Source: Saturnia japonica
Taxonomy: Eukaryota; Arthropoda; Insecta; Lepidoptera; Saturniidae
NCBI GenBank assembly: GCA_033032175.1
Contig: CM065312.1
Location: 4,278,001-4,342,000, forward strand
Direction: 5' to 3'
Length of the DNA: 64,000 nucleotides
Position 1 is the first letter of the stretch; every line of letters begins with the position of its first letter. Of the stretch, positions 35,308 to 47,795 are shown piece after piece. The translations under genes were made by a program, and so were the position numbers. The notes beneath the pieces were generated by a model that was not told the DNA's origin, searched no databases, and was given only the letters and a program-made list of their open reading frames with translations.

Positions 35308-36385
35308 CTAGCTGTGCCCCACGGTTTCACCCGTGTTAGTTTTATACGAAAAACACTGCGCCGCTAACTCACCCGTGTAGCCTATCATACTTATCTGTTT
35401 TCATGTATATTTTTTTAAATATTTAAATTAAACTATGTGTCCAAATAACATGCTAGAAAAAGCAAACTTTAACTTCATAAAATTGTCTTTATGATAAAGT
35501 AACTTTTGTTCGTAAGGATTAATATGCCATGCCTAAAAATAATGCACATTAATCGACTTTTGTAGATAAACTAAGGACCAATGTTTTGTGGAACATTGTA
35601 TTTACGTTTCTTTAGCCAGTACAACCAGCGCACGCGGTTAAAGCAGATCGCAAGGGTTTTGAATTCCGACTTACTTCACAATTTTTTTTATATAATTTAA
35701 TAATTTATTTATTCCATTTAGTAATAATATTGAATAATTTAGGCTGGCTGAGGGTTTAGTCTAATGTTAAACAGCCCTATACAATTTCTTCATGAATCTG
35801 GCTATCACAAAGAAATGTTTTTTTTCGAATTTGACTTGTAATTCCAGAAGTTAGCGTGTTTAAACAAACAAACAAAAAACTTTTCCGCTTTATTATATTA
35901 CCTAAATATTAGTTTAGATAGGGATTAGCTTTATTGAGTAAAATAAAAAACCTATTTCCTCTGTTCCTGTTTCAGAGAAATAACACTTTCAGTAACTTGT
36001 TCCAAAATAACAGCTTGTTACATGATGCTATCTCTTTCTTCTTTAATTGAAAAGAGTAAAGAGCTTGTTCCAAGTAATTTTTGTTTGTATCTCACTCTAA
36101 CATAGTAAACATCCTTGAACTTCAATAGACAAGAGCATATTCCAAACTGAAACAATTTACTCTATGTGGGACAGCTACGTAGGAACTGCTTTTTCAGTTT
36201 ACAGATAACAGTTCCAACCTTTAACTTGTAATAACTATTCGGTCTAGTCGTTTGTGAATTAATTCCGGATTTACAAACAGACATACAAAACAAAAGTTAT
36301 ATTCGTGATCCATGTACTTTATAATAAACGCCTATCAGGAAATTTAAAAAGATATACGTGTACAGAAAGAACTACAAAAGCTACA
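35308..36385 (-). mobile_element. Helitron-like element H6 (two modules)
   Basis: Left end CTAGCTGTGCCCCACGGTTT with the following CACCCGTGTTAGTTTTAT, and CAGCGCACGCGGTTAAAGCA near 35627, match the 3' half of H1. The right part 36235-36385 (CGGATTTACAAACAGACATA, GCCTATCAGGAAATTTA, GTGTACAGAAAGAACTAC) matches the H7/H9 5' region instead. It may be one mosaic element or two adjacent ones. Confidence 0.6.
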
Positions 36386-37355
36386 TTAAAAAATTGTATC
36401 CGGTCGGGGAATTCGGCCAGGAACGAAGTTACAAAAAAAAAAAAAAAAAATTATTTAAAAATCACTTTGTCCAATCCGTAAAGAACACATCGATGTAAGA
36501 TTTATATACAATATGTGTCATACAAAATAACTGATAAACCATAGAATTGAGAACTGCACGCGCCCATATTTACAGTTTTGCAAAGGAAAGGTTATACAAC
36601 CGGCAGCGCACGATGTTCGTCTGCTCGAATCCCTATACTCTCACGCACAAAAGAAAAAGACTAAAGAGAGAGTAAAACTCGCATAGATGGAGCATAACGA
36701 TGTTTCCTTACGTGACGGTTTCTACAAGTGAACTCTTACCGCACAACGCGTTAATTAACTTCGTTATAAAATCATCAGAGAGCATACAAAATGTAGCTCA
36801 AATAGATACATCACTTACAAATTACAATATTTATACCTTGTTACTTATAACATTTAAAAAAGAAAGTAAAACAAACAGCAAGAAATAAAAGTGAACATAA
36901 ATATTTTAGAAAACATTTTCGACTTATTTACGTATGTCCATTATAATACGGCGCTAAATAATTTGCGCTGATTATCACGTCGCTTCATGGTCGATGGAAA
37001 ATATTGCGAGCCCAGCAACTAGTAACGTACTGATTAAATTAAACGCGCTTTAACACTTACCAAAAGAATCTTGTTAACTAGGTCCTTCTATCACTGGACA
37101 ATGCATTGTAAGTGTAATAAATAAGAAAGCTGCTAACAGGCGTTGTTCTGTTGTTTACCAATGTTATAAATAAGAATCGAAAAAAAAATCACAGAATTTT
37201 TTTGAAATTGTTGAAAAACGTTTACTGCAAAGGATTAATTACCCCTACATCGCATAATTATGATTAATGTTGGTATTTATAATTTAAATTAGAAATTGTA
37301 AAATGAGATGAGTTTTAGCTTATAGTTACATTTATTATAGAGATTGTTTACACAA
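36386..37355. other. spacer
   Basis: Poly-A at 36433-36450. GC-richer patch 36545-36700 precedes a 62-codon forward frame (36700-36888) that looks random. No gene supported. Confidence 0.45.
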
Positions 37356-38072
37356 CTAGCCGTGCCCTACGGTTTCACCCGTGTTAAAGTTATTCTACCA
37401 ACTATTCACCGCCCCAACGCGACGCACCTCTAATATAGTCTATCGGTATTCTCACTTGCCTACAGCATGCCAGATCACCGAATTTGGACAAAAATTGACA
37501 AATCACTAATTACATATTACATATATACATGTTTCTTACTTCCTCCCAGGAGGCAGGGACACGTATATATGTATATGTTAGTTTAATTCTACAGATAGGG
37601 AATTAGCCAGCTCGAGACTTTTCATGTTAGGCAACTGCTCAAGTCGAGGTTCGGCCGCTGTAGCACCCTTTTGAATGTTGTCACACTTTCGCGGCTGGGT
37701 GCCTTAAGCGCTCGCTTCCAAGCCACGGTGAAGCTATAAAAGCCGACAGAGGCTTCAGGGTTCCTAAGGCTAGCAGTATAGTTAGGCAGAAAAAAACAGC
37801 TTGACAGATTGCTACTAGATACTGTTCCGCTCCTTATGGTCGTAGTGTGAAGTTAGCCTATAACTCTATACTCTTTAAAACATCAACTAACTGCCAGTTA
37901 AATTCCCGTCAAAATAGGTCCAATCTTTTCTGAGATTAGCATGAACAAACAGACAAACAGACAAAAATGTTTCAAATTATTTTTTGTTAAAGATACTATA
38001 TACTTTCATATGCATTTAGTAAAAAGATGGTATTTTACAAACAGACACTTTAATTATATTTATTTATATAGA
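37356..38072 (-). mobile_element. Helitron-like element H4 carrying a foreign insert
   Basis: Ends: CTAGCCGTGCCCTACGG at 37356 and TTTATATAGA|T at 38072. Family text appears at 37356-37420 and 37840-38072. The middle (about 37510-37840) is GC-richer, unlike the other copies, with a short repeat ACATATATACATGT/ACGTATATATGTATATGT at its left. It may be a captured or inserted segment. Confidence 0.65.
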
Positions 38073-40050
38073 TTATAACCACAAATTTTTCATTTACCTA
38101 CCATTCTTCGTGTCGGCACAATTCGTATTATAATAAAGAAAGTAGCTCGTACTAGGGTGAAGGATTAACCAATCGTTGAGGTTAGAATCAGGCCTAGTTA
38201 CAGTTGTCCAGGGTCGACTGGAGCTATTCAGGTGGCATCACTTGTGGAGGGTTTTCTCATGCACCCTTTTTTGATTTGTTATAAAGTGAAGATAATTTTA
38301 TACTTTGAAGTATTAACTTATGTTGTTTTCTGTATAATATGGATTATATACAAATTACCCCTTCCATTTACTATAATGTCTATAAACGATTGTTAAGAGG
38401 ATTATGGAGTATCTTAAGTAAAACGCCTTCCGCTCTCATGTATAGTCATAAAGCACATGCCTCTACGTGGACAAACATGGTAGCAATGTGAATTAAGTGC
38501 AACAAGTTTCTTGCATTATTCTTAACTGATTTGTGTCATTGTATCACATTTATGTTATTTTTGTACCCGTAGTAGAAAATTTTATGCAATATTACCAAGC
38601 CACCTAGACGAACGAGTGGAATTCTTTGAAAGTATAAACAATCGCAAAAAAACGATTACCCAATCTTACATTAGTAAAGTTGTCAAAAATTAATTTAAAA
38701 AAACATACATTCGTAATTTTTACTCGACTACGGCGAAGCGAAAAGGAGTGTTATGATTCTAAACTACCTAACACTAAATTCAATATAAATTCAACTCAAT
38801 ATAATGCCCTCTAGAGGATATTTTTTGTAATCCGAAAATGGAACGAGTGACATCACATTTGTTAGTTGTCTCCTTGACTTGTTCAGTAATACAATCATAT
38901 TTCTCTATTATTTTATATTTGGATAATGACACTAGAGCAAAGTTTTTTATACCGTACAATCTATATCTACCACTGCCATTTTCATATGTTTTGATTTTTT
39001 ACACAAATTAATTAATAATAACTAGATATCTGTTAAAATGACTAAAAATGCCCAGTTATAACGCGGTTATCAGGCATCCAGCAAACAAATAAGCCAAATA
39101 TATAAAAAATAAGTAAAATGTAATAAGAAATACTAAATAAGTCAAGATTTTATTTATAGATGATCGAACTAAAAAGTAAATAATATTTTGAATGAACAAA
39201 GTTCCAGGAAAAAAATAACAAGATAAAGTTACCCCATACACATCTTTTGTAAATAACATAAATTTACAATAATTTTTTATATTTATTTAAAAGCTATGAG
39301 TTTTTGGAAGAAAGGCGTTCTACTCCTCAAGCTTCAAAAAAAAACATTAGAATTTCAAAAATAAAAAAATAAAAAATCTCTCTTTTGTACACGAAAAATT
39401 ATGAAGCTTCACCAAATTTTTTATTTTCATTCATTTTCATTGTTTTTGAAGTATTCGAGCGACCTTAAAATATTAAATACTGAATCCGTATTTTTATATT
39501 TACTGCGATTTTAATGACATCCTATCAAACAAAAAACAAAAGAAAGAAGTATGATAGTATTTTTTTCTGTCTATCCTTAATTCTTCGACTAACAATGAGA
39601 AGAACTTCTCACACAAAAACTATGGGGAAATCTTAATGTAGTATTTCCATAAGTCTTTCCGTCACGCGTATCAATTATGATATTATCTATATTCCCATAG
39701 ATGTATTGTTATTGTGTGAACCCTATTTATCTTTGCAATCGGACTATCTATATGTTATATTATTTTGAAGATAACGTGGGTTGTTGGCCTATGTAAAGCT
39801 TTGCAGATTTACGGTTGCTCGCTCATTTCTTGATTACACGTACCGAGTAGAATAGTAAGAGAGTAACACGGGTGAGTGAGTACTCACGTATTTTTTAACT
39901 TTACCCTGAGTCAGTAGTCAGTTCATTTTCTATAAATTACAGGGACTAGCTATATACTAGCGGGACAATGGATTGTAAATAGATACCGAAAAGTGAATCG
40001 AAAACACACCGCGAGTGGCTTGCTTATACCTGCCGAATGGGTTAACTTAA
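38073..40050. other. AT-rich spacer
   Basis: CGACTACGGCGAAGCGAAAA at 38725 resembles the entry phrase of the GTAGCCTAAACGG family. GTGAGTACTCAC near 39877 is a 12-bp palindrome. No gene. Confidence 0.45.
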
Positions 40051-40134
40051 CGAGACAGTGCAGAGTAGTTCGGGGATGGGCACTCGGTATTGTGTTTACC
40101 ACCTACCGAGTACTCAGCCGAGAGCACTGTCTCG
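40051..40134. repeat. nested 84-base stem-loop
   Basis: CGAGACAGTGC (40051-40061) pairs perfectly with GCACTGTCTCG (40124-40134). Inside, ACTCGGTA (40082-40089) pairs with TACCGAGT (40104-40111). Two perfect nested stems in GC-richer sequence suggest a structured RNA, a MITE or a foldback. Confidence 0.65.
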
Positions 40135-40401
40135 CCGCTAGGTATGACTAAAGGCATGACAAAAAAAATTTGGATCCAAAGTTAATAAAATAATGACATG
40201 GTTTCTTTCGAAATTTGTTTTTATTTATTTTTGTCCAGTTTTCTTTTTAGCGCCCAGACTATCTATAATAAAAGTTTAATTAAGGGTATAAATAAATCGG
40301 GAGTCTCTTTTCTGGCAAAAGGTTATCGAAGCCACGATGATTTCTTATGAAATGTATGGGAAAAGTTTTTTGCGATTTCTGACATTTTTAGTACTCTAAC
40401 C

Positions 40402-40620
40402 TTAGTTGGGTTTATTGATCACTATAACAAACAGGAGCGATTGGTATGAAAAAAGTTTTTTTTGTAAATAGCCCATTTTCTTGCTGACTGTACACTTGAA
40501 ACGAAACTGTAAATGCAAGTCACAATGTCTTACAAAATTAAGGACAGTCTCCTCAGAAAGTTTTCGTGTAGCTACATCGGTTAAGGTACCTAATCTTACA
40601 GCCCCATCTAAAAAATCCAT
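40402..40620 (-). CDS. unrecognised 72-codon ORF, possible exon
   Basis: The ATG at 40620 follows directly on an acceptor-like TATTATATACAG. The first 45 residues are balanced and acidic/hydrophobic (MDFLDGAVRLGTLTDVATRK at the start), then become Lys/Phe-rich. Two GTAAGA donor-like sites lie inside, the later one after TVLNF. No family recognised. It could equally be a chance frame. Confidence 0.2.
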   Translation of the reverse strand: MDFLDGAVRLGTLTDVATRKLSEETVLNFVRHCDLHLQFRFKCTVSKKMGYLQKKLFSYQSLLFVIVINKPN

Positions 40621-41042
40621 CTGTATATAATATAGATAGATCTTAGAAGTTTAAATATCGGTCACAAGTTTCATATCAGCTTTAATATTATTCATTTATA
40701 TAATTTGCTTTTTCACTAAATCATGGGAGACTACTCTCTAATCTAAGTATAAGGCAAAGTGTTAAGTGGCATCTTTCACGGTAGACTTGAATCATTCAAT
40801 AAATGGTGCAATAAAATATACAATATAATTTACTGACACATCCGTCAGAATGTATAAAACGTATAACTGACGGCGTATAAGGTCTGTAAATCATCGTTTG
40901 AGAGCGTCGCGGTTGACTCGTCGCAGTACGCGCTGCGGCTCTGTAACGGTGCTCCAAGCAATATCAATAAAGCATTCAGTAGGGTCACCACGCGGAAGAT
41001 ATTCAGACAAAATTTTCTCGTCTTGATAAAGTCACGATGTAT

Positions 41043-41243
41043 TTATACTTGTCTGTTTATTGGTTTCATCCTTGTGAAATTTCCATTAAATGCCCTTTTT
41101 ACACCTTTATGGATTGATTCTCCAAAAGCGATAAGATAAATACGTGCTTCTTCTTTTGTACTCGCAAGCATACAAGCAGAAGTTCGTGTTTCTGAGTTTA
41201 AAATTAACGGTACTTCCATAGAAATTTTCATTCCCCTAGTCAC
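41043..41243 (-). CDS. unrecognised 66-codon ORF
   Basis: Minus frame with a normal residue mix (TKEEARIYLIAFGESIHKG in the middle), 420 bases upstream of the 40620 ORF on the same strand. An AG precedes the start but the pyrimidine tract is poor. No motif recognised. Could be a decayed element ORF. Confidence 0.18.
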   Translation of the reverse strand: MTRGMKISMEVPLILNSETRTSACMLASTKEEARIYLIAFGESIHKGVKRAFNGNFTRMKPINRQV

Positions 41244-41509
41244 GAGCTTAAAACTATGTTTCCAAGCAATTAGTTGTTAGTTCGTCCGTACTTTGTACTT
41301 ATGTTCAAATATATATATTATATATAGACATATATCAATGTCTTACAAATATTATACTGCATAACATAAGTAGCAAATATTAAAACAACTTTTTTCTCTT
41401 AATATAGCGTATTTTTTACCGCTCGTTTTACCATTCTACAATTTAAATAACTCAATAGAGTTTATAAAGGACGTTCAAGAAATTCAATTATGTAATCGAA
41501 AATAAGTTT

Positions 41510-41790
41510 TTACCCGACTGCGAAAAGGGTTATGTATGTATTTCAATTGTTTATGTATATGTATATACCTGTTTATGTATGTATGTCTATTTCTTTAGCA
41601 CGCTCTGTAGCATAAGCGGCTCGATGGACTTTAGGATACAAGGTGTCGTTAGATTCATTTTAACTGAGAAAGTGACATAGGCTATCTAATATTTAAAAGT
41701 AGGACGCCTGGGAATCAAAAAGCAAAAATGGAAAAAAATTATTGTCAAGTGTTTTAGTTTCCTTTTTTAAATATTTTTTTTGTTTATAGA
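41510..41790 (+). repeat. GTAGCCTAAACGG repeat, copy 3
   Basis: ACCCGACTGCGAAAAGGG, CTCTGTAGCATAAGCGGCTC, GGTGTCGTTAGATTCATTTT and CGCCTGGGAATCAAAAAGC in family order. It includes a local TATGTATGTA stutter. Confidence 0.7.
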
Positions 41791-44410
41791 ATATTGTTAT
41801 ACCTATTAGCAGGCGAAACTTCGAAATCAATTTGAAAGTAAATTTTCTTCTAAATATCTAAACGGATATAGTAACGTATCCTGACTAAGAAATTACATCG
41901 GAGATCCTTGAATTGACTACCGTATGTAACAATCACTCAACCACTGGTGATTTAGTAAATTTCTACAATCTGGCTAAGTGAAAGGCAAATTATAATAGCG
42001 TAACAAACAATAACTCGTGTTTATGATAGATGCACTCATTCTAACGTCAGATTACAAGAAGTGACGCAACTCAGTACCTACTAGTGAACAATGGTGGGCA
42101 AGAGCAGAACGCGCAGAACAATATGTAGATGTATAAATACATTTTTATTGGGTCGATACAACGATCCGTATTGTTATTATCCATAAAATATTTAACGCAA
42201 ATTCATTTTAATAACGTAAATTAACAATTATAATTAAATGGTCTAACAAAGATTACGAAATATTAAAGTGAGACCATCACTGGCAATCCAAAAACATATG
42301 CACGTAAGAAATTATACTTTATAAGTGTAATAAATAAAACAGAAAAAGCTCCAAAATTTTTATCCTTCGTGCCAACAACATGATGAGCTTAGCCATTATA
42401 AACAATAATGTACATTCATTTACTGACTTTTTTTTAATTGCGTAAAATAATTTTATCTTTGTATAAATATAAATTACATCAATTTAATTTGACTAATCAC
42501 ATTATTATCATTGATGGCTAAGTTCATCATATTGCATTTCTGTCACATGATGCATGCGTACCTAGCTTTCAATTTTACACTCAACTAAATACGCCAAAAG
42601 AAGTATAACTTCAATAATAATTATTTTTTACAGTATAAAATAGTATAAGGCTTGAAATCCACCTGATGTTCAGAGATCACTGCAGCCTATAACAACCGCC
42701 CCTACATCTATACACCATTATACCAACAGCTGAACAACACAAAACGATACTGCAGTTCTAAGTGAAACCAGTCGATAATAAATTGCTTCTCCTGAGTTCT
42801 TAGTTGGAATGTCTTGTGTGCTATGATTTTTACCCAACTGCATCCTTAACATCGGACACAGTAACGCGATCACTAATGCTTTGGGTTAGAAATTAATTCT
42901 TGCATATTATGTTCTCCTACATGTAAATTTTAGAAATAACACATTTCAATCTAACATTCAGTTAAATGAAGTAATATATTAATTATGTTGTTAATAAAAG
43001 TAGATATTATTCAAGTTTAAAATCTATCTCATGTTGCTTAAACAACAAATAATTTGTTAAATTAAAACTAGTTGTTTCATTGTTGTTTGCCTTTATCACT
43101 ACTTAGAAATGAAAATTAATTAAGTTAATTGGGGTATCCGCTATAAATGACATCATTTTATTTAGATTATTTTATTTTTTACTAACTTGTTCTGCATCCT
43201 CAAACACTGTAGATTATTGGTTTTACATATACCTGCTTATAAATCATTTATCGAATACAGTTCATTATTTGAGAGCAAGTAAAACATTTCTAACTGTAGG
43301 ACCGGTGCAAATGTGCGCTCGTAAATGGAAAGATAAAAGTAAGTGAAGCCAACTCGAACGAAATATTGCAAAGTTTGCGGAAGATGATTATGGAAGATTG
43401 TGAATATGAGCAGATATATCATGTCTTGAAATTATTTAAGTCATGAGAATTGAAGTGATGAATACGTTGTAACGATAATAAAATACTGAATTCTAAAGTG
43501 TTTAATGGTACAGGTACTACCGTAACTGTGCAATATTCGACTGTGGAAGCACCACTGCCACACTTACTCGTATTTCTCCCGCAAAGAATTAGTGTTCGCA
43601 CAACTATGTTAGCGAAGTGTGTAGTTGGCAGCACTCATTGGGTATTGGTATACAATAGCATAGATAGGGGAGGGGATGGGTGACACTGAAAGGAAAAACC
43701 GCTTCAGCTGCGCAGGAACATTACCTCGCTGAGCGTCTACTACCGTCTGTATCATAGCGAATGTTCTGAAGAGCTGTTCAACATAATTCATTTTATTTCA
43801 TAATAGAATAAACTGCGCGGGGTTCCGGAGGCACAGCTTTAAGGTAAGTTCTGTCTTGGCATAAACAAAAAAGTTCTCTAAGTCATAAAACCGTTGCCGT
43901 ACAGTGAAGCTGTGGGATTGTCTCCGAGCCTGCCTTACAGCGATGACAAGCGATGGATTATAAATCACTCGGTGGTCAACTATGTCGTTGGGCTGCACTA
44001 TGCTTACCTTCAGGGACAGTGTCTTCAATTTGCCAAGCTACAATTTAAAAAAAAAGGAAGCGAGTCACAAAAATGTATATGATTGAACACATGTATTTTA
44101 CTAGGTACAGTCCGCTCTCACCATTACCTTGTTTGTTATTCTTGGTGAAAGTGATGGTGAAGTTGGATGTATCAAATTGAACTCACATACTCTCTACGAA
44201 TACAATTTGTAACCACAGCAAATTTGCTGTGCCCAAATATTTTACTGAAAAAATACTTCATCCACCATCAAAATATCAACCGAGTACCAGTTGTATTTTG
44301 ATACGTTGTCTAATTTTATCGGATAATTGCTAGACCATTTTTCCAAGTCCTAAATAAACAAAGTACAAATTATGTTGATTTTATCGGTATCCTGAGCCCC
44401 GAGTTTCAAG
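41791..44410. other. spacer, no gene accepted
   Basis: 43490-44040 is less AT-rich and has four overlapping 60-76 codon frames on both strands, none with a motif. 43920-43990 holds a diverged ATCACTCGGTGGTC repeat piece as at 61.88 kb. The rest is AT-rich. Confidence 0.4.
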
Positions 44411-44501
44411 ATGGCTGACACATCGAGCGCTGGATCACGACGTAAGCGAAGTAGCAGCCGTATTGGCAATATTCGTAAATTGATCGTATTTGGATATGTA
44501 T
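44411..44501 (+). CDS. candidate first coding exon, protein unrecognised
   Basis: An ATG in a good context (TTTCAAGATGGC) opens 30 codons, starting MADTSSAGSRRKRSSSR and ending RKLIVFGYV. It is followed by a consensus donor GTAAGT (44502) in phase 1. The segment is Ser/Arg-rich then hydrophobic, with mixed codon use unlike the AT-rich background. A second donor-like GTAAGC at 44442 would end it after 10 codons. Unspliced, the frame stops after about 50 codons. AAGATGGC also resembles a YY1-type start-site motif. No acceptor is obvious upstream, so a 5'-terminal exon is the best reading. No downstream exon is identified in the window. Confidence 0.4.
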
Positions 44502-45535
44502 GTAAGTTCAGAGTTACCGCATGTTATCCGAATTTAGAACAATTTTTTTCACCTAGTTAACCATATGGCTTAATTTGTCTATGCGTATGATGATTTATAA
44601 TGTGTTATTGACTGTCCAAGTGATAAATCGGAAATTCGGAATAGGTAGTTTATTATTTACCTGAACTTAGAGGAAAGATGTAATATATAGTGGATAATAG
44701 ATACATCTCTCTAAAACCCTGGAATAAATAAATTATTCCCATAACTTTGTTGCTCTGTTGTTTAATGTAATAAATAAAGTCTAGATATTGAATGCTACAC
44801 ATTGTAAAGTATCAAACGCACCAATTAAACCATATGGTTGACTAAATCTACTCTATGTTATTTATTACCTCTATGTTTAGCTAAATATATTGTACCTATT
44901 TCGATCTCAGAGACAGAGATCAGAGATACCACAGATACGATTAGGAGAAAAATTTCACCTCATATACAGAAATTAATAGGCATCCCAGTAACATAAATAA
45001 TATCTCACAGAGGCATAGTTATTTAATTTTTTTTTTAATCGGACTTATTAAATATAACAGTTTGGCAAAAATGGCAATGAATATACATTTAAATTCAGAA
45101 CACTAATAATATATTCAAATAAAAATTGATTTTGTTTTATTGTTGGTAAGATAAATTTATTGCAAATTTATTTAAATTAATACAATTGATTAAATGTATA
45201 AAGGAATACCTTCAAATTAAGCATATTTGTGGATCTTTTTAGTGTGCTCCTAATCACATAACAGTATAGCAGCGATATTTAGTACCTACTTCAGGTTTTT
45301 TTGCAACAACTTCTTCCCTCGACGTCATTTTCATAGAGTTCAGAATTCGATCTTTAACTATATAAAAAGTATGCTATGTGTTAATTTAGGTTATATACTA
45401 TATGTGTACATTTCATTCAATTCTGTTTAGCCGTTTTTACACGATTTAGTAACAAACATACAAACTATCTCTTTTTCTCTTCTTTAATTTAAGACCACAA
45501 CTTTTATAGGTGGAGCAGTTACCACTGTTCCCTAA
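44502..45535. other. AT-rich, possible intron
   Basis: Featureless. Intron if 44411-44501 is an exon. Confidence 0.35.
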
Positions 45536-45750
45536 CCTCTGTCTTTCTTTCAAAAGAAGAAGAAGAGGTCAACCTCTTGATAGGATACGATTCCCAGATT
45601 ATCTTGCACTTGTCGGAGAAAACTTCGTCTAGGTTTTCCTCTTCCCCGCTTTCCTTTAATTTTTCCTTCTAAAATTTTTATAAAGAACTTGTCGTGCCGT
45701 ATCAAGTGTCCTCTTCTTTTAACATCTTTGTATTTGGCTTCGTCCATGCA
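45536..45750 (-). mobile_element. RTE-type LINE C-terminal remnant
   Basis: The minus frame (45747-45550) reads KRRGHLIRHDKFFIKILEGK then GKRGRGKPRRSFLRQVQ and SYQEV, the C-terminal linker of an endonuclease/reverse-transcriptase LINE. A CTTCTTCTTCTT run inserts Phe residues and wrecks the frame after SYQEV. Downstream, GAAAGACAGAGGTTAGGGAA matches the scrap at 24.75 kb. Confidence 0.85.
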
Positions 45751-46861
45751 CGTTCATAACAATAAATACGAATCGCAATTAAGTAGAAAATTGTTATCTG
45801 ATTGTACGCACTCGTAAAATCTTGACTCGTGCTAGTATCATTAATGTATATAAAATTAACGAAGCGAATAACCTAGTTACGAGAAATTTAATTTATAATT
45901 AACAAATTAGTGAATATAATAAAATAATTGTGTCATATATTAAAGCGATGAACGACTTATTTAAAGGGTCAACCGCTACTAATGCTTCTTTGTCGTATAA
46001 AACTAGTGTTCCGGCTTGAATTTGCTCCGATTTGATCATAGACTTGTAATTTCTTTGTCCCTGTTGTCTCGCAAAGCAGATAATCCTTTGGCAATCCCTG
46101 CTTACATTTCAAGTTGTTTTAGTCTCTTTAGTGGAAACTTTATTAAACACCTATTTTCTTTGATTAGAATTTTTGCATTAATAATACCTATGCATTATAA
46201 TGACCTCTTAAAAATGGGAAAAACGTGAATTTTGAGTAACTAATTAAATTAAGACAAGTAGGTATATTTGAACTCAAACAGTAGCGATATATAATAATAA
46301 GAAAAAATTGAAGAAATAAAACCTTGAATCGAATTATTATGAATATAACAAATTGACACGGACAGATGCTCAAATTGCGCCTTGTCAAAATCAAAACAAT
46401 AAGGTTCTACTCTTAGGTATTTAGCTACGTAAGTAGGCTTATTAGATTTGAATTGTTGTACTTTCGACACTTCGCGGGCTAAATATATTGGACACCACTT
46501 GTAGGGATGCTTGTGAAACACATTGGTCATACCAGTATAATTTTAAGTGACATTACTTTCATTGCATTCAAAATAAAATCAAAAAATATTTTATTCAATT
46601 TAAGCCCTGAAAAGATGTTTTCAAACGTCAAGCACTAACAACTATTATTGCATACATTTACTACATACTACATAGTACTGCATTCATTTATAAAAATTAT
46701 AAATATTTAATCTACGTTTAATTCAGTGTAACATTCATAATTTTATTGTAATGTATTGTTTTGCACCATTTCAAACAACCCAATCAAAACACAACTTAGG
46801 AAGCAAAATTTTTCTTAATAATTTTTTTTCAATTTAAATAGTAAGTATCTTATTATATTAT
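45751..46861. other. AT-rich spacer
   Basis: AT-driven frames only (46016-46530, both strands). Confidence 0.5.
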
Positions 46862-47013
46862 GTGAGCAATTCTTGTATATATATTGGTTTCTCGGAAACG
46901 GCTCCAACGATTTGAACGAAACTTCGCATTTAGATAATGTTTTACATTCCAAGTATACCTAGATAGGGGTTTTTTTTGTAAGACACCGAGCAAAGCTCGG
47001 TCGCCCAGATATT
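46862..47013 (+). mobile_element. short insect repeat ending GCTCGGTCGCCCAGATATT, copy 2
   Basis: Starts GTGAGCAATTCTTGTATATA. It contains GGTTTCTCGGAAACGGCTCC, then the hairpin CCGAGC-AAA-GCTCGG, and ends CGCCCAGATATT, as at 12769. Confidence 0.75.
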
Positions 47014-47595
47014 ATTTATTTATATTTTACTCCATAGGTTAGGTAATCAATTAAAAATGTAGGTTATATTATATTCAAAAAACTTCAAGGAAGATTCACC
47101 TCTATTGCCTTTGTCATTATTGAAATGTATTTAAAAAAAAAAAAAACTAAGACGACTTTATACATTTGTTTGTGATTTGTGATTTGTGAATGAATAGCTT
47201 TGGTGTTACTCTGGTGATAGTTAAAACTTTCTAGTTGTTGAATACAAACAACCAAACAACTAGCTTAAAAATTTTTATGGTACGCGGTAGTAAATTACGG
47301 TTGACCTGCTCATTTATTTAAATTCGAGCAAAGTGAGTCATTGCTCGACTGGTTTTTAATAATAATTTATTACAGATTACGGCCTCACGTTTTAAAATTA
47401 AACAATTTACTTTTTAATTTCAACAATCAAGATATTTTCCTAATTATAAACAATTTGATAAGCGTTATGAAAGTTATTTTATTCACTAGTTCTATAGATA
47501 CGAAATTCTATACGTCCAGATAAAAAAAATTAAATCAATTTTTAATTATTAATAATATTTTATTTATATGTAGTAATGTACTATATTTATACTCA
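47014..47595. other. AT-rich spacer
   Basis: Poly-A at 47131-47146. GTGATTTGTGATTTGTGAAT near 47171 is a short direct repeat. No gene. Confidence 0.5.
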
Positions 47596-47599
47596 GAGT

Positions 47600-47795
47600 T
47601 TTCTTTCTCCTCTTTCATTTGACATCCCACTCGACACGATAAATATCTGTCATATTCAGTCATACTAATTTTGTTCATGTAAAATATAGCCTATGTCACC
47701 TGGACTACAATAATGAATCAATTGACACCTCACTCAAAAAAATCGGATGAGTACTTTAGGCGCTACGGTAGAACATACGTAAAAACATAACCCTT
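47600..47795 (-). repeat. GTAGCCTAAACGG-related repeat, copy 4
   Basis: The minus strand reads CCGTAGCGCCTAAAGTACTC, GAGGTGTCAATTGATTCATT, GGTGACATAGGCTATATTTT and GTCGAGTGGGATGTC, the same block order as the family but more diverged. Confidence 0.5.

Larger units (their letters stand above)
40135..41509. other. spacer with two unassigned minus-strand ORFs
   Basis: A GC-rich patch at 40900-40960 has no frame. Apart from the two ORFs listed separately nothing is recognised. Confidence 0.4.

Noticed and set aside
43498..44082. overlapping ORFs on both strands as a coding gene
   Set aside because: Four 60-76 codon frames overlap without motifs or splice pattern, and part of the block matches a dispersed repeat piece.
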